The position numbers and the translations under genes are program-made. The notes under the pieces are model-generated. The model saw nothing but the letters and a program-made list of their open reading frames with translations. It ran no database searches and had not been told where the DNA came from. 64,000 bases of DNA from an uncultured SAR86 cluster bacterium (lineage in GTDB: Bacteria > Pseudomonadota > Gammaproteobacteria > Magnimaribacterales > AG-339-G14), in NCBI GenBank assembly GCA_902635045.1, contig CACPMT010000003.1:1-64000 (forward strand), given 5' to 3'. Shown in pieces: positions 54,947 to 64,000 of the stretch (the first letter of the stretch is position 1; every line of letters begins with the position of its first letter).

Positions 54947-55875
54947 CAGAGCAAAAAGATTTATTTCAAAATCATCAGGAAGAAAATTTAGATCTTTCTT
55001 TGGAAGCTGAGAAAAAAATAGCTAGGTCTTTTATGGGCCGAATAGAATGGGAAATGATAGTTATTGGATTAACCCAATGCCTATTTTGGTTTGGTGTTTG
55101 GGCGATGGTCTTGAATGGATTTATGCCTCTCTGGGTCGGATGTCTCGCTTTGATAGTTTCTTCAACTTTTGCCTATTTGCCCTCACATGCCGGACAGCAT
55201 GGCCATTTATCTGGAAACAAAAAACATCTAGATTGGTTAAATTTTTGGGTAGGTCAGATTTCATTGATTCCTCTAGCTCAATCGCATGAGATTTTAAAAA
55301 TAACTCATCTTAAACATCATGCTCATACCAATGATCCGAATAATGATCCTGACTATAATCACACTCACACAAGCGGTTGGTTTAAATCGGCTTTAGCTGC
55401 GCATCAATATGGCACTAGAGATAAAAGATTTAATAACATGATCGAAAAGTGGATGGAGACAGATCCTGAATTTAAAGCTGCAGGCGAAAGAGGAGGAATG
55501 GTTCAGGTTGGTTTTTATATATTACAGATTGTTGCTGCAATTAATTTTCCTCTAGAAACTTTGCTTTTATGGTGGCTTCCACGAAAATTGGCTGTCTCAT
55601 ATTTGGGTGTAATTTTTTCTCATATGCCTCATAAGGGGCTTCCTGTCGGCAGACATTCTGATACTAGATTCTGGTCGAACGGAATTATCAGATTCTTCAA
55701 TCACTCAATGCAGATTCATGCTATGCATCACATGTATCCAAAAATTTGTCACCACGACGAACCAAAAGCAATTGAAGCTTTAAGACCCTTTATGATTGCT
55801 AGAGGTATACCCGGAGCAGATAGAATACCAGAGAGAATAAAGAACAATCCTCTTACAAAATTAAATACAGTATAA
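54934..55875 (+). CDS. Fatty acid desaturase family protein
   Basis: His boxes HAGQHGH, HLKHHAHTN, HAMHHMYP; start at 54928 or 54934. Confidence 0.88.
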   Translation: MDQLAEQKDLFQNHQEENLDLSLEAEKKIARSFMGRIEWEMIVIGLTQCLFWFGVWAMVLNGFMPLWVGCLALIVSSTFAYLPSHAGQHGHLSGNKKHLDWLNFWVGQISLIPLAQSHEILKITHLKHHAHTNDPNNDPDYNHTHTSGWFKSALAAHQYGTRDKRFNNMIEKWMETDPEFKAAGERGGMVQVGFYILQIVAAINFPLETLLLWWLPRKLAVSYLGVIFSHMPHKGLPVGRHSDTRFWSNGIIRFFNHSMQIHAMHHMYPKICHHDEPKAIEALRPFMIARGIPGADRIPERIKNNPLTKLNTV

Positions 55876-55878
55876 AAA

Positions 55879-57135
55879 TTAACTTGAGAAACTTAATTTT
55901 GGCAAGTACTTCAATAAAGTAACTAAGACAATATTAAATAATGATTGAAAGATAAACAGTTGCGTTACTAACAGTTCACTATTAACTACATTTCCAAATA
56001 AGAAAAAAATAATTACAGCTGACGATCTTAAAATTTCTGGCAGGAAGCTTAATTCGTATTTTTCCATACTCATCAAAGCTATTGTCGAAGTGATCAATAG
56101 AGTAATTGCAAAAATACTAGTGTCTTGGAAGGATTGGCTTGTGACTGAAGCAGTTACAGCTGCCGATAATCCCATAATGAAAAACAATTGAATCCAACTA
56201 TAAATTTTTACTTCAAAAGAAGTTGAAGGATTGTAAGGTTCAAAATTATCTAAGTCATTTTTATAAATAGGATGACTTACCTTTACATCATCTGGTCGCC
56301 AGTTTGGCCTTGAAAACCAGACCTTTATTTTGTTTTTTATAGATTTTGTTCTTGTCGAGTCCTTGATCATTTCCGCAAATATGTCTAAGTTGGCCTTGAA
56401 AGGATTCCAACTTCTTAGAGGCTTTGCAGTTCCATATATAGGTTTTAATTCGTCAAGTTCTTCTTTGTAAGTACCAAAGAGCCTATCCCAAAATATAAAA
56501 ACACCTCCGTAGTTAGCATCTACATAATGCTTGTTTTGAGCATGGTGAATTCTATGATTTGAAGGGGAAACAAAAACATACTCATACCAACCAAGTTTAG
56601 GAATATGTTCTGTATGAACCCAAAATTGGTAAACAAGATTTATTCCCGCTACTGTAACAAAAACTTCGGGAGGAATCCCAACAATAAAAATAGGCAAATA
56701 AAATATCCATTTCCAAAGAAAACCTGTGCTTGTTTGCCTAAGCGCTGTTGAAAGATTAAATTCTTCTCCATGGTGATGAACCACGTGAGTTGCCCACAAT
56801 ACTTTGACTTCGTGATGTAACCGATGCATCCAGTAATAACAAAAATCATATAAAAAGAATGCAAATATCCAAACCCACAAAGAGGAAGAAGAAAATAATT
56901 TTAAATTATAGTATTGAGCAACGTAGGCAAAAGCTGCTCCTTGCAGACCCAATCCAAGCAAAGGAATATATCTACTTATAAGACCTAGACTTATACTTGT
57001 GAAAGAATCGTTCAGGCGGTAATTATTTTTGCCTGCGACTAAACCGTATATCAACTCAATGAAAATTAGTACAAAGAAAGCGGGTACAGCTAGAGTGATA
57101 ATTATCGAAGAATCAAATGAGCCAACTTTTTCCAT
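55879..57135 (-). CDS. Sterol desaturase/fatty acid hydroxylase superfamily protein
   Basis: HRLHHEVKVLWATHVVHHHGEEFNLSTALRQ, NHRIHHAQNKHYVDANYGGVFIFWDRLFGTY. Confidence 0.92.
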   Translation of the reverse strand: MEKVGSFDSSIIITLAVPAFFVLIFIELIYGLVAGKNNYRLNDSFTSISLGLISRYIPLLGLGLQGAAFAYVAQYYNLKLFSSSSLWVWIFAFFLYDFCYYWMHRLHHEVKVLWATHVVHHHGEEFNLSTALRQTSTGFLWKWIFYLPIFIVGIPPEVFVTVAGINLVYQFWVHTEHIPKLGWYEYVFVSPSNHRIHHAQNKHYVDANYGGVFIFWDRLFGTYKEELDELKPIYGTAKPLRSWNPFKANLDIFAEMIKDSTRTKSIKNKIKVWFSRPNWRPDDVKVSHPIYKNDLDNFEPYNPSTSFEVKIYSWIQLFFIMGLSAAVTASVTSQSFQDTSIFAITLLITSTIALMSMEKYELSFLPEILRSSAVIIFFLFGNVVNSELLVTQLFIFQSLFNIVLVTLLKYLPKLSFSS

Positions 57136-57210
57136 TCAAGGATTTTAGTTCAAATGCTGTAAAACACAAAAAATTATTGCTTTTAGCAAAAAGTTAACTA
57201 ACCTTAGAAC

Positions 57211-57789
57211 ATGTCATTCACTTTGCAATTGGGCCAAAAAGCTCCGGAATTTAACCTAATTTCTACAAGCTACGAAAATGTCTGCCTTTCAAGTTTCGAT
57301 TCTAAATTTTTAGTAATTTTTTTTACGTGCAATCACTGTCCTTACGTTACAGGATCGGATGAGGTAACTAGAAAAACTGTAAATAAATTCAAAGACAAAG
57401 ATGTGAGCTTTATCGCTATCAACTCAAACAGTGCAAATACATATCAAGAAGATAGCTTTGAAAATATGATTTTGAGAATGGAAGAATATGAGTTTCCTTG
57501 GGTTTATTTACATGATGCCGATCAGGAAATTGCGCTGAAATATGGAGCTCTAAAAACTCCACACTTTTATGTTTTTAATGAACAAAGGGAACTTGTTTAT
57601 ACTGGCAGGGGAGTGGATTCGCCATTGGATGCAAATAAAATTAAAATCAACAATCTTGAATTAGTTCTTGATGAGCTTACTTCAAATACATTAATATCTA
57701 TTCCCATAACAAACCCAATTGGGTGCAGTGTAAAATGGGAAGGTAAGGATTCTCATTGGATGCCACCCGAGGCATGTGATCTTGTATAA
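57211..57789 (+). CDS. Thioredoxin-fold (redoxin/AhpC-TSA-like) protein
   Basis: [36 protein letters not shown]. Confidence 0.85.
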   Translation: MSFTLQLGQKAPEFNLISTSYENVCLSSFDSKFLVIFFTCNHCPYVTGSDEVTRKTVNKFKDKDVSFIAINSNSANTYQEDSFENMILRMEEYEFPWVYLHDADQEIALKYGALKTPHFYVFNEQRELVYTGRGVDSPLDANKIKINNLELVLDELTSNTLISIPITNPIGCSVKWEGKDSHWMPPEACDLV

Positions 57790-57804
57790 ATTTAAGGAGT
57801 AGAT

Positions 57805-58503
57805 ATGACAGATTTAGCCACACTAACGAAGCAAGGAGATGTTTCAATAATAAAACTGGATGATGGAAAAGCCAATGCTTTTTCTCTCGATATGTTGGAA
57901 AGCCTCAATGCTTGTTTGGCTGAGGTGCCAAGGGACTCAGGATCTTTGATAATTACTGGTAGAGAAGGTCTTTTTTCTGCTGGATTCGATCTAAAAACTC
58001 TTGCATCCGGAGATGTAGAAGCTGCACAAAAGATGGTTAAACTTGGTTTTAACACGCTTTTAGACTTGTATTCTTTTCCTAGACCTATCGTGGCCGCGAT
58101 ATCCGGCCATGCCGTTGCACTTGGAATTTTCGTTGCCTGTTGTTGTGATTATAGGATTGGAATTGAAGGAAAATTCATCTGCCAAGCCAATGAAGTTAGA
58201 AATAACATGGACATTCCCGTTCAGATTATGGAGATTGTTAAAGATAGGCTTGATAAAAAGCACTTTTATAAAGCGATATATCATGCAGAAGTTTATCCAA
58301 TGCACGAAGCCATTTCTGCTGGGTATATTGACGAAATTGTGCCTCCAGCAAACTTGATGGAAAAAGCTTTGGAAAAAGCTGAAGATTTAGCAACTTTAGG
58401 GCATCCTTACTATATGAATACCAAAAATGTGTATCAAGCCGATGTCGTTGCTAAAATTAAAGAAGGAATTGAAGGGGCGAGACCTCCAGGACAAACTGCT
58501 TAA
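57805..58503 (+). CDS. Enoyl-CoA hydratase/isomerase (crotonase) family protein
   Basis: SLIITGREGLFSAGFDLKTL, FPRPIVAAISGHAVALG. Confidence 0.88.
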   Translation: MTDLATLTKQGDVSIIKLDDGKANAFSLDMLESLNACLAEVPRDSGSLIITGREGLFSAGFDLKTLASGDVEAAQKMVKLGFNTLLDLYSFPRPIVAAISGHAVALGIFVACCCDYRIGIEGKFICQANEVRNNMDIPVQIMEIVKDRLDKKHFYKAIYHAEVYPMHEAISAGYIDEIVPPANLMEKALEKAEDLATLGHPYYMNTKNVYQADVVAKIKEGIEGARPPGQTA

Positions 58504-58504
58504 A

Positions 58505-59515
58505 TTATTTTCTTTTTAAAAGATAATGGCTAACAAACCATTCGTTACCATTGTTAATTTTGAAAAATTCTTCGACGGTTAGAAAAAAAATTCGCCATCT
58601 TTGAAACCATAAATTTGCATCATCGTAATGTTTTGCAAACATAGCTAAAGTTTCTTTTTTATTTTTATAATGATTTGATAGCCAGTCTCTCGATGTAAGA
58701 GAATAATGTGTGCCGTTTACTTTCCAATCTTTTACGACAGTCATATCATCGGAAAAATAATTAAAGATGTCTTGTGACGGCATTATCCCTCCTAAAAAGA
58801 AGAATTTAGTCATCCAATCAGCATCACCGGAGATTTCGTAAGGATACAAAAAATCTTTATGACAAAAAATATGAACAAATAGTTTGCCTTTTTCTGTGAG
58901 CATATTAGCTACTTTTGAAAGAAGTTTTTCATAATTTCTCATATGCTCGAACATTTCAATTGAAACAATTCGATCAAATTTTTCTTCAATATCTAGAGCG
59001 TTTATGTCTACTTTTAAAGCATTGATATTATCTAAACCTCTCGATTTTGCCTCAGTTGTAATAAAATCTATTTGGTCTTGAGAGTTGCTAATCGAGGTAA
59101 AAGAATTTTTAGGAAATCTTTCAGCAGCAAATAAACTAAAACTTCCCCAGCCACAGCCCAAGTCTAAAACATTTTGTCCATCACAAATTTCCGCTCTACT
59201 AAGGTAAAGCTGAAGCATCTTTTCTTCTGCTTCATCTAAGGTTTCTTTTTGAGTTTCATATAAACAACAGGAATATTTTAAATTCTTGCCTAATACGTTG
59301 GTAAAGAATGATGGCGGAACCTCGTAATGCTGTTCATTAGCCTCAAGAGTCTGTTCAGCTATTGCTCCTTCTTTAAAAGAAGCTGCAATGTTTGATTTTT
59401 CCGATAACAAGGAATCATCTTCTAATCTACTTAAACTAAGTTTTCTTATTGCAATTCTTAACAAAAAGTCTGGAATAAAACCTTTTTCCGCCAGCCATAA
59501 TCCTATTTTTATCAT
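58505..59515 (-). CDS. CFA-synthase/coclaurine-N-methyltransferase-like SAM methyltransferase
   Basis: NVLDLGCGWGSFSLFAAERFP, DRIVSIEMFEHM. Confidence 0.88.
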   Translation of the reverse strand: MIKIGLWLAEKGFIPDFLLRIAIRKLSLSRLEDDSLLSEKSNIAASFKEGAIAEQTLEANEQHYEVPPSFFTNVLGKNLKYSCCLYETQKETLDEAEEKMLQLYLSRAEICDGQNVLDLGCGWGSFSLFAAERFPKNSFTSISNSQDQIDFITTEAKSRGLDNINALKVDINALDIEEKFDRIVSIEMFEHMRNYEKLLSKVANMLTEKGKLFVHIFCHKDFLYPYEISGDADWMTKFFFLGGIMPSQDIFNYFSDDMTVVKDWKVNGTHYSLTSRDWLSNHYKNKKETLAMFAKHYDDANLWFQRWRIFFLTVEEFFKINNGNEWFVSHYLLKRK

Positions 59516-60675
59516 TTAACTTTTAACAAGTATTGCGAAACTTCTAATTGACCGTTTAAGAAACCACCTCTGCAGTAGGCTAAATACATATCCCAAGTTC
59601 TTTTAAATTTTGCATCAAAACCCATTTTTTCAATATCACCCCAAGCAATTTGAAAATTTTCATACCAAGTTTCCAATGTTTTGGCATAAGATTTTGCAAA
59701 ATTAGTAGTTTTTATATTTTCTAAATCAAATTTATTTGCTTCATCAATAAACAATTGATCCGATGCTAATTCTCCGCCAGGAAAAATATAAGTCTGAATA
59801 AAATCAGGCCATTTATCATAACCCTCAAAGTAATCTTCGGTCATTGTTATAGTTTGTATGACAGCCTTTGCATTGGGTTTCAGTACATTTTGAATTTTTT
59901 GAAAATAAGAATTCCAGTACTCGGAACCAACTGCTTCAAACATTTCGATAGATACGACAGCATCAAACTTACCTTCGAGTAATCTGTAATCGATTAATTC
60001 AATATCAGGAACTATCTCTAAGTTTTCTATTCTTTCTCTAGCAAATTTAAATTGACTTGGCGAAATGGTTATTCCTTTAACTAAATAACCTTGATTGGAA
60101 GCATGTTCTAAAAAACCTCCCCAGCCACAACCTATTTCTAAAATACTAGATCCAACAGGAAGATCTAAAGTATCTAGAATTAATTGGTACTTGGCTTTTT
60201 GAGCTTCCTCAATAGTTTCATTTTTTTCTCTATAAAAACCTGAAGAGTAGGTCATGGTTTTATCAAGCCACATAGAATAAAAATCGTTTCCTAAGTCATA
60301 GTGCGCTTGAATATTTTTTTTGCTACCAGAAATAGAATTTTTATTTAATCTGTGTCGAATTTTTGTGAAGATCCTTCCTAAAACTTTTCCGTCAACAATT
60401 GTACTTATCGAAGAATAGTTTTTAGTAAGAAATTCCATTAAAAATACGAGATTGGAAGTCGTCCAATAATTCTTTATATATCCTTCGGTGAAGCCTAGAC
60501 TGCCTCTGGTAAATAAAAGCCAAATTCCTCTCCACGAAGTAATAACCAAATCTGCTTTTTCGGAGCCTTCTCCAAGTTCGAGGACAGTTTTATTAGGAAA
60601 AGTGATTACTAAAGAACCAGATTCTAAATTAACAATCTTTTTCTCGAGCCATTTTTTAAAAAAATTAGTCAACAT
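59512..60675 (-). CDS. Cyclopropane-fatty-acyl-phospholipid synthase family protein
   Basis: IQAHYDLGNDFYSMWLDKTMTYSSG, ILEIGCGWGGFLEHA, FPGGELAS; inner ATG at 60675 preferred (ORF opens at 60696). Confidence 0.92.
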   Translation of the reverse strand: MLTNFFKKWLEKKIVNLESGSLVITFPNKTVLELGEGSEKADLVITSWRGIWLLFTRGSLGFTEGYIKNYWTTSNLVFLMEFLTKNYSSISTIVDGKVLGRIFTKIRHRLNKNSISGSKKNIQAHYDLGNDFYSMWLDKTMTYSSGFYREKNETIEEAQKAKYQLILDTLDLPVGSSILEIGCGWGGFLEHASNQGYLVKGITISPSQFKFARERIENLEIVPDIELIDYRLLEGKFDAVVSIEMFEAVGSEYWNSYFQKIQNVLKPNAKAVIQTITMTEDYFEGYDKWPDFIQTYIFPGGELASDQLFIDEANKFDLENIKTTNFAKSYAKTLETWYENFQIAWGDIEKMGFDAKFKRTWDMYLAYCRGGFLNGQLEVSQYLLKVK

Positions 60676-61396
60676 AACCCTTACCGTTATGAGCAAAAAC
60701 CTTAACTTTTTTCAACCAAAGAAATAAAGCTTGAAGGTGGATTCTAGCCAAAACAAGAGAAGAATTAATAAATATTGAAAAGAAAATTAATAATTTATTT
60801 TGCCACGAGAAGTTTATTTTTTGTCCGGATAAATTCGATAGAATCTCAAGCTTTCCATTAGGATCATACTCGTTGATTTTTATATTTAATGGATCACTAG
60901 AAATTTTAAATTGATAAAGTCCTTGCTTATCGGCAAAGGGCGATACATACATTTTTTTTTGAATTGGTATCCATTTTTTTTCATCAAGAATATTTAGGGA
61001 GTCATGAACGTAATAAATTTGCCTTTCATAAAAGGTGTTTGTTACTTCAGCTACCATCATTAAATCGTTTCCATTTTTTTTTAAAAACCAAAAACATACA
61101 GGATTGAAAGTTTTGAGAAAATAAAAATCAGGAGTCTTTAAAAGATTTATTTTTAGACTTTCATTCGAGATATTATTTTTTTTAATGTATTTAAGAATAT
61201 TATTTAAAATTTCTTTTGAATAGTCATTTTTTAAAAAAGAAAAATTAAAAAAAGTAGATTTTATATGATTAATCTTATTTTCTTGAAAATCATATATATT
61301 TTCTAAAAAGATACTTCGATAGGGATAATCAAAGCTATGTTTTTTTGATTTGACTCTTCTATGAGAAACGACTCCTTTAAAAAAATATTTTTTCAT
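60665..61396 (-). CDS. DUF1365 family protein
   Basis: GVVSHRRVKSKKHSFDYPYRSIFLE, NPVCFWFL, KKMYVSPFAD; between amine oxidase and cfa genes. Confidence 0.85.
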   Translation of the reverse strand: MKKYFFKGVVSHRRVKSKKHSFDYPYRSIFLENIYDFQENKINHIKSTFFNFSFLKNDYSKEILNNILKYIKKNNISNESLKINLLKTPDFYFLKTFNPVCFWFLKKNGNDLMMVAEVTNTFYERQIYYVHDSLNILDEKKWIPIQKKMYVSPFADKQGLYQFKISSDPLNIKINEYDPNGKLEILSNLSGQKINFSWQNKLLIFFSIFINSSLVLARIHLQALFLWLKKVKVFAHNGKGYVD

Positions 61397-62586
61397 TTAT
61401 CTCTGCTATTAATAAGTTTGTAGATTGCTTGAGAAGATTTTATGCCATCTTCATGAAAACCGTAACCTAAATAAGCACCCGTAAAATAAGTATTTTTTTC
61501 AGATTGGATTTCTTTAAAGTTTTTTTGACCCATTAGAGCTTTAAAATCAAATATTGGATGTTCGTATTCCATCTCATTAAAGATAAAATTAGGCTTTGGA
61601 AAATCTCCCAAGGTGACAAAAATATTTTTGTTTGTATTAATTTTTTGAAGATTATTCATCCAGTAAGTAACATATTCGTAATTTTCATCTTTATAGACAT
61701 TCCAAGAACACCATTTTTTTTTATCCTTCGGCATTAAACTTTCATCTCCATGTAAAGTGGTTATATTTTTTTGATATTTGATTGAATCAATAGCATTTTT
61801 TTCTTTCTCATTTAAATCATCAATGCATTCCAATATCTGATTTGGGTGATTTGCCATTATTAGCAGATCGAATTCATATGATTCATCTTTATTTGAAATG
61901 AATATTTTATTTTCGGATCTATTAATTTTGACTTCTGAATTGAGCTTTACATTAAAGACTTTTAAATCCAATAATTTCTCCACGTAAGTGCTGCTTCCTC
62001 CTAAGACTGAATACCACTGCGGGCGATCATACAGATTTAATAAGCCGTGATTATTCAAGAAATTATTCATTGATTCAGCAGGGTAATTTTTTATCTCTTT
62101 AGAAGTGGAGGACCAAATTGCTGAAGTCATAGGAAGCAAATAACTTTCAACAAAAAGATTAGAGAATTTAAAGGTTTTTAGCCACTCACCAATATTTTCT
62201 TTGCTTTTAAGGTTTTTAGCTAAATAATTAAATCTCACAATATCGATTAGTAGTTTTATTTTTTTTAAACTTGTTAGAAAAGAAAAATTAAAAAACTCTT
62301 TAGAATTCCAAATTAGGGATTTTGAATTTACTGAAAAAGACATCTCTGTTTGATATAAATCAATGCCAATTTCTTTAAAAAATTTCATTAAGTTTTTATA
62401 ATTCTTATCATTAAGCACAATAAAACCTGAATCTACCTTTATTTTGGTTTCAAGCTCTAGCTGATGGGTATGAGTATGACCGCCTAATCTATCCGACTTT
62501 TCAAAAATAGTTACTTCATGATTTTTGCCTAAAAAGTAAGCAGCAGATAATCCACTAATCCCTGAGCCAATAACAGCAATTCGCAT
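61393..62586 (-). CDS. FAD-dependent amine oxidase-like oxidoreductase
   Basis: MRIAVIGSGISGLSAAYFLGKNHEVTIFEKSDRLGGHTHT; start at 62586 preferred. Confidence 0.9.
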   Translation of the reverse strand: MRIAVIGSGISGLSAAYFLGKNHEVTIFEKSDRLGGHTHTHQLELETKIKVDSGFIVLNDKNYKNLMKFFKEIGIDLYQTEMSFSVNSKSLIWNSKEFFNFSFLTSLKKIKLLIDIVRFNYLAKNLKSKENIGEWLKTFKFSNLFVESYLLPMTSAIWSSTSKEIKNYPAESMNNFLNNHGLLNLYDRPQWYSVLGGSSTYVEKLLDLKVFNVKLNSEVKINRSENKIFISNKDESYEFDLLIMANHPNQILECIDDLNEKEKNAIDSIKYQKNITTLHGDESLMPKDKKKWCSWNVYKDENYEYVTYWMNNLQKINTNKNIFVTLGDFPKPNFIFNEMEYEHPIFDFKALMGQKNFKEIQSEKNTYFTGAYLGYGFHEDGIKSSQAIYKLINSRDK

Positions 62587-62671
62587 AAACATTATTTTAG
62601 GTTATTTTTCTGGTTGGACGGGTAATAAAAATAGAAGAGATTTATGTTTTTAATATATAATTCTTCGCCTT

Positions 62672-62747
62672 GGGGCTATAGCTCAGCTGGGAGAGCGCCT
62701 GATTTGCATTCAGGAGGTCCGCGGTTCGATCCCGCGTAGCTCCACCA
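62672..62747 (+). tRNA. tRNA-Ala (anticodon TGC)
   Basis: GGGGCTATAGCTCAGCTGGGAGAGCGCCTGATTTGCATTCAGGAGGTC...TAGCTCCACCA; TATAAT at 62656-62661. Confidence 0.97.
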
Positions 62748-62752
62748 ACTTC

Positions 62753-64000
62753 TTATAAAAAAATAAACTTAGAAATAAATATTAAGGTTAGAAACCAGGC
62801 TCCAGAAGAAATTTTAGTTATTTCTCCAAAGCCAATTTTTAAAACGACATAAGAGAGAAATCCCAAAGCAATTCCATCTGCTATAGAAAAGGTGAGAGGA
62901 ATCATCACAATAATGACTAGCGCAGGTAATAAATCGACCATATTGGACCAATTTAATTTTTCCATTCCACTTAGCATTAAAATAGCCACATAAATTAGAG
63001 CTCCGGCAGTCGCGTAAGCTGGAACAATCAGCGCTAGGGGAGAAAGAAATATTGCCAATAAAAAAAACAATCCTATAAAGACAGCGGTAAGACCTGTTCT
63101 TCCGCCTGCTTCTACACCTGCAGAACTTTCTACGTAACTTGTTACAGGAGAGCATCCCAAAAGCGCACCTAAAAAACTTGAGCTGCTGTCAGCTTTTAAA
63201 GCTTTATCAAAATTATTTGCTTCACCTGAATTATTGATAAGATTTGCCCTATCAGCCACTCCCAAAAGAGTTCCTGTTGTGTCAAAAAGATTAACAAATA
63301 AAAAAGACATGACGATAGTAATCATCGTTAAATCAAGTGCGCCTAGAATATCAAGTTTTAATAAAACTGGTTCAATTGATGGCGGCATAGATACTAAGCC
63401 GTTGTATTGAACTAAATTTAATAATAGAGCAGATACTGTAATAGCAAGAACGCCTAACAAAATTGCACCTGGAATTTTTCTAATTGCTAAAACAGAAATT
63501 AAAAGGAAACCTAAAGCAGCTAAGAATGTTTCAATATTTGAAAAATCTCCTAATTTTAAAAAAGTCGCATCGTTGCTGATAATGATGCCACCATTTTTGA
63601 GACCTATGAATCCGATGAAAAGTCCAACACCAGAACCCATAGCAATTCTTAAATTTAAAGGAATGCTTTCAATCATCCAGCTTCTTAATCTTGTTATGCT
63701 CATTAAGAAAAATAAAATCCCAGCTAAAAAAACAGCGCCAAGTGCTACTTCCCAAGAGTAGCCCATTTCACCAACCACAGTAAAAGTAAAAAATGCGTTT
63801 AAACCCATTCCAGGAGCCAAGCCAACTGGCCAATTTGCAAATACTCCCATTAGAATGCAGGCTAGGGCAGCGGCTAGGCAGGTTCCAACAAAAATTGCAC
63901 CTTGATCCATTCCGCTAAGCGACATTATTTGAGGGTTAACAAAAATAATGTACGCCATAGTTATGAAAGAGGTAAATCCACCTAAAAATTCACTTTTTAA
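62753..64000 (-). CDS. NCS2/AzgA-like purine permease, N-terminus beyond window edge
   Basis: Frame stays open to 64000 (LKSEFLGGFTSFITMAYIIFVNPQIMS); GLAPGMGLNAFFTF, GCSPVTSYVESSAGVEAGGRTG. Confidence 0.92.
   Translation of the reverse strand, partial: LKSEFLGGFTSFITMAYIIFVNPQIMSLSGMDQGAIFVGTCLAAALACILMGVFANWPVGLAPGMGLNAFFTFTVVGEMGYSWEVALGAVFLAGILFFLMSITRLRSWMIESIPLNLRIAMGSGVGLFIGFIGLKNGGIIISNDATFLKLGDFSNIETFLAALGFLLISVLAIRKIPGAILLGVLAITVSALLLNLVQYNGLVSMPPSIEPVLLKLDILGALDLTMITIVMSFLFVNLFDTTGTLLGVADRANLINNSGEANNFDKALKADSSSSFLGALLGCSPVTSYVESSAGVEAGGRTGLTAVFIGLFFLLAIFLSPLALIVPAYATAGALIYVAILMLSGMEKLNWSNMVDLLPALVIIVMIPLTFSIADGIALGFLSYVVLKIGFGEITKISSGAWFLTLIFISKFIFL

Noticed and set aside
62672-62747. 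Possible att duplication of tRNA-Ala similar to that of tRNA-Ile
   Set aside because: No second copy of the tRNA-Ala 3' segment noticed within the window; the permease gene ends 5 bp downstream.

Overview
AT-rich window, probably from a streamlined marine gammaproteobacterium (SAR86-like is a guess from composition and synteny; no search was run). From about 1 to 40.6 kb it is dense, conserved core genome: hemF/hemJ, a ubiH-type hydroxylase, pepP, zapA, an unannotated 6S RNA, fau, ilvA, rpiA, lnt, maf, rpmG/rpmB, coaBC/dut, proA, nadD/rsfS/mrdA/mrdB/mltB/dacA, holA/lptE/leuS, accC/accB/aroQ, ilvD, trxA, rho, rsmD, bamD, rluD and ilvB/N/C. At tRNA-Ile(GAT) (40660-40736) the content becomes accessory. 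A perfect 45-bp copy of the tRNA 3' part, from the first base of the anticodon loop through CCA, recurs at 42649-42693. It bounds a ~2 kb integrase-less mini-island carrying one metallophosphatase with a PAS-like insert. From there to tRNA-Ala(TGC) (62672-62747) lies a ~20 kb catabolic and lipid-modification region: amidase, epoxide hydrolase, copper amine oxidase, DUF4212/Na+ symporter, haloalkane dehalogenase-like hydrolase, two GST-fold proteins, DUF1330, sulfatase, two desaturase/hydroxylase families, crotonase, and a FAD oxidoreductase/DUF1365/two CFA-synthase cassette. The main observations for follow-up are the tRNA-Ile att-like duplication, the inserted phosphatase, the 8-gene dehalogenase/GST/sulfatase/desaturase operon, the double-CFA cassette, and a stand-alone DsbD alpha domain at the ancestral dsbD locus.
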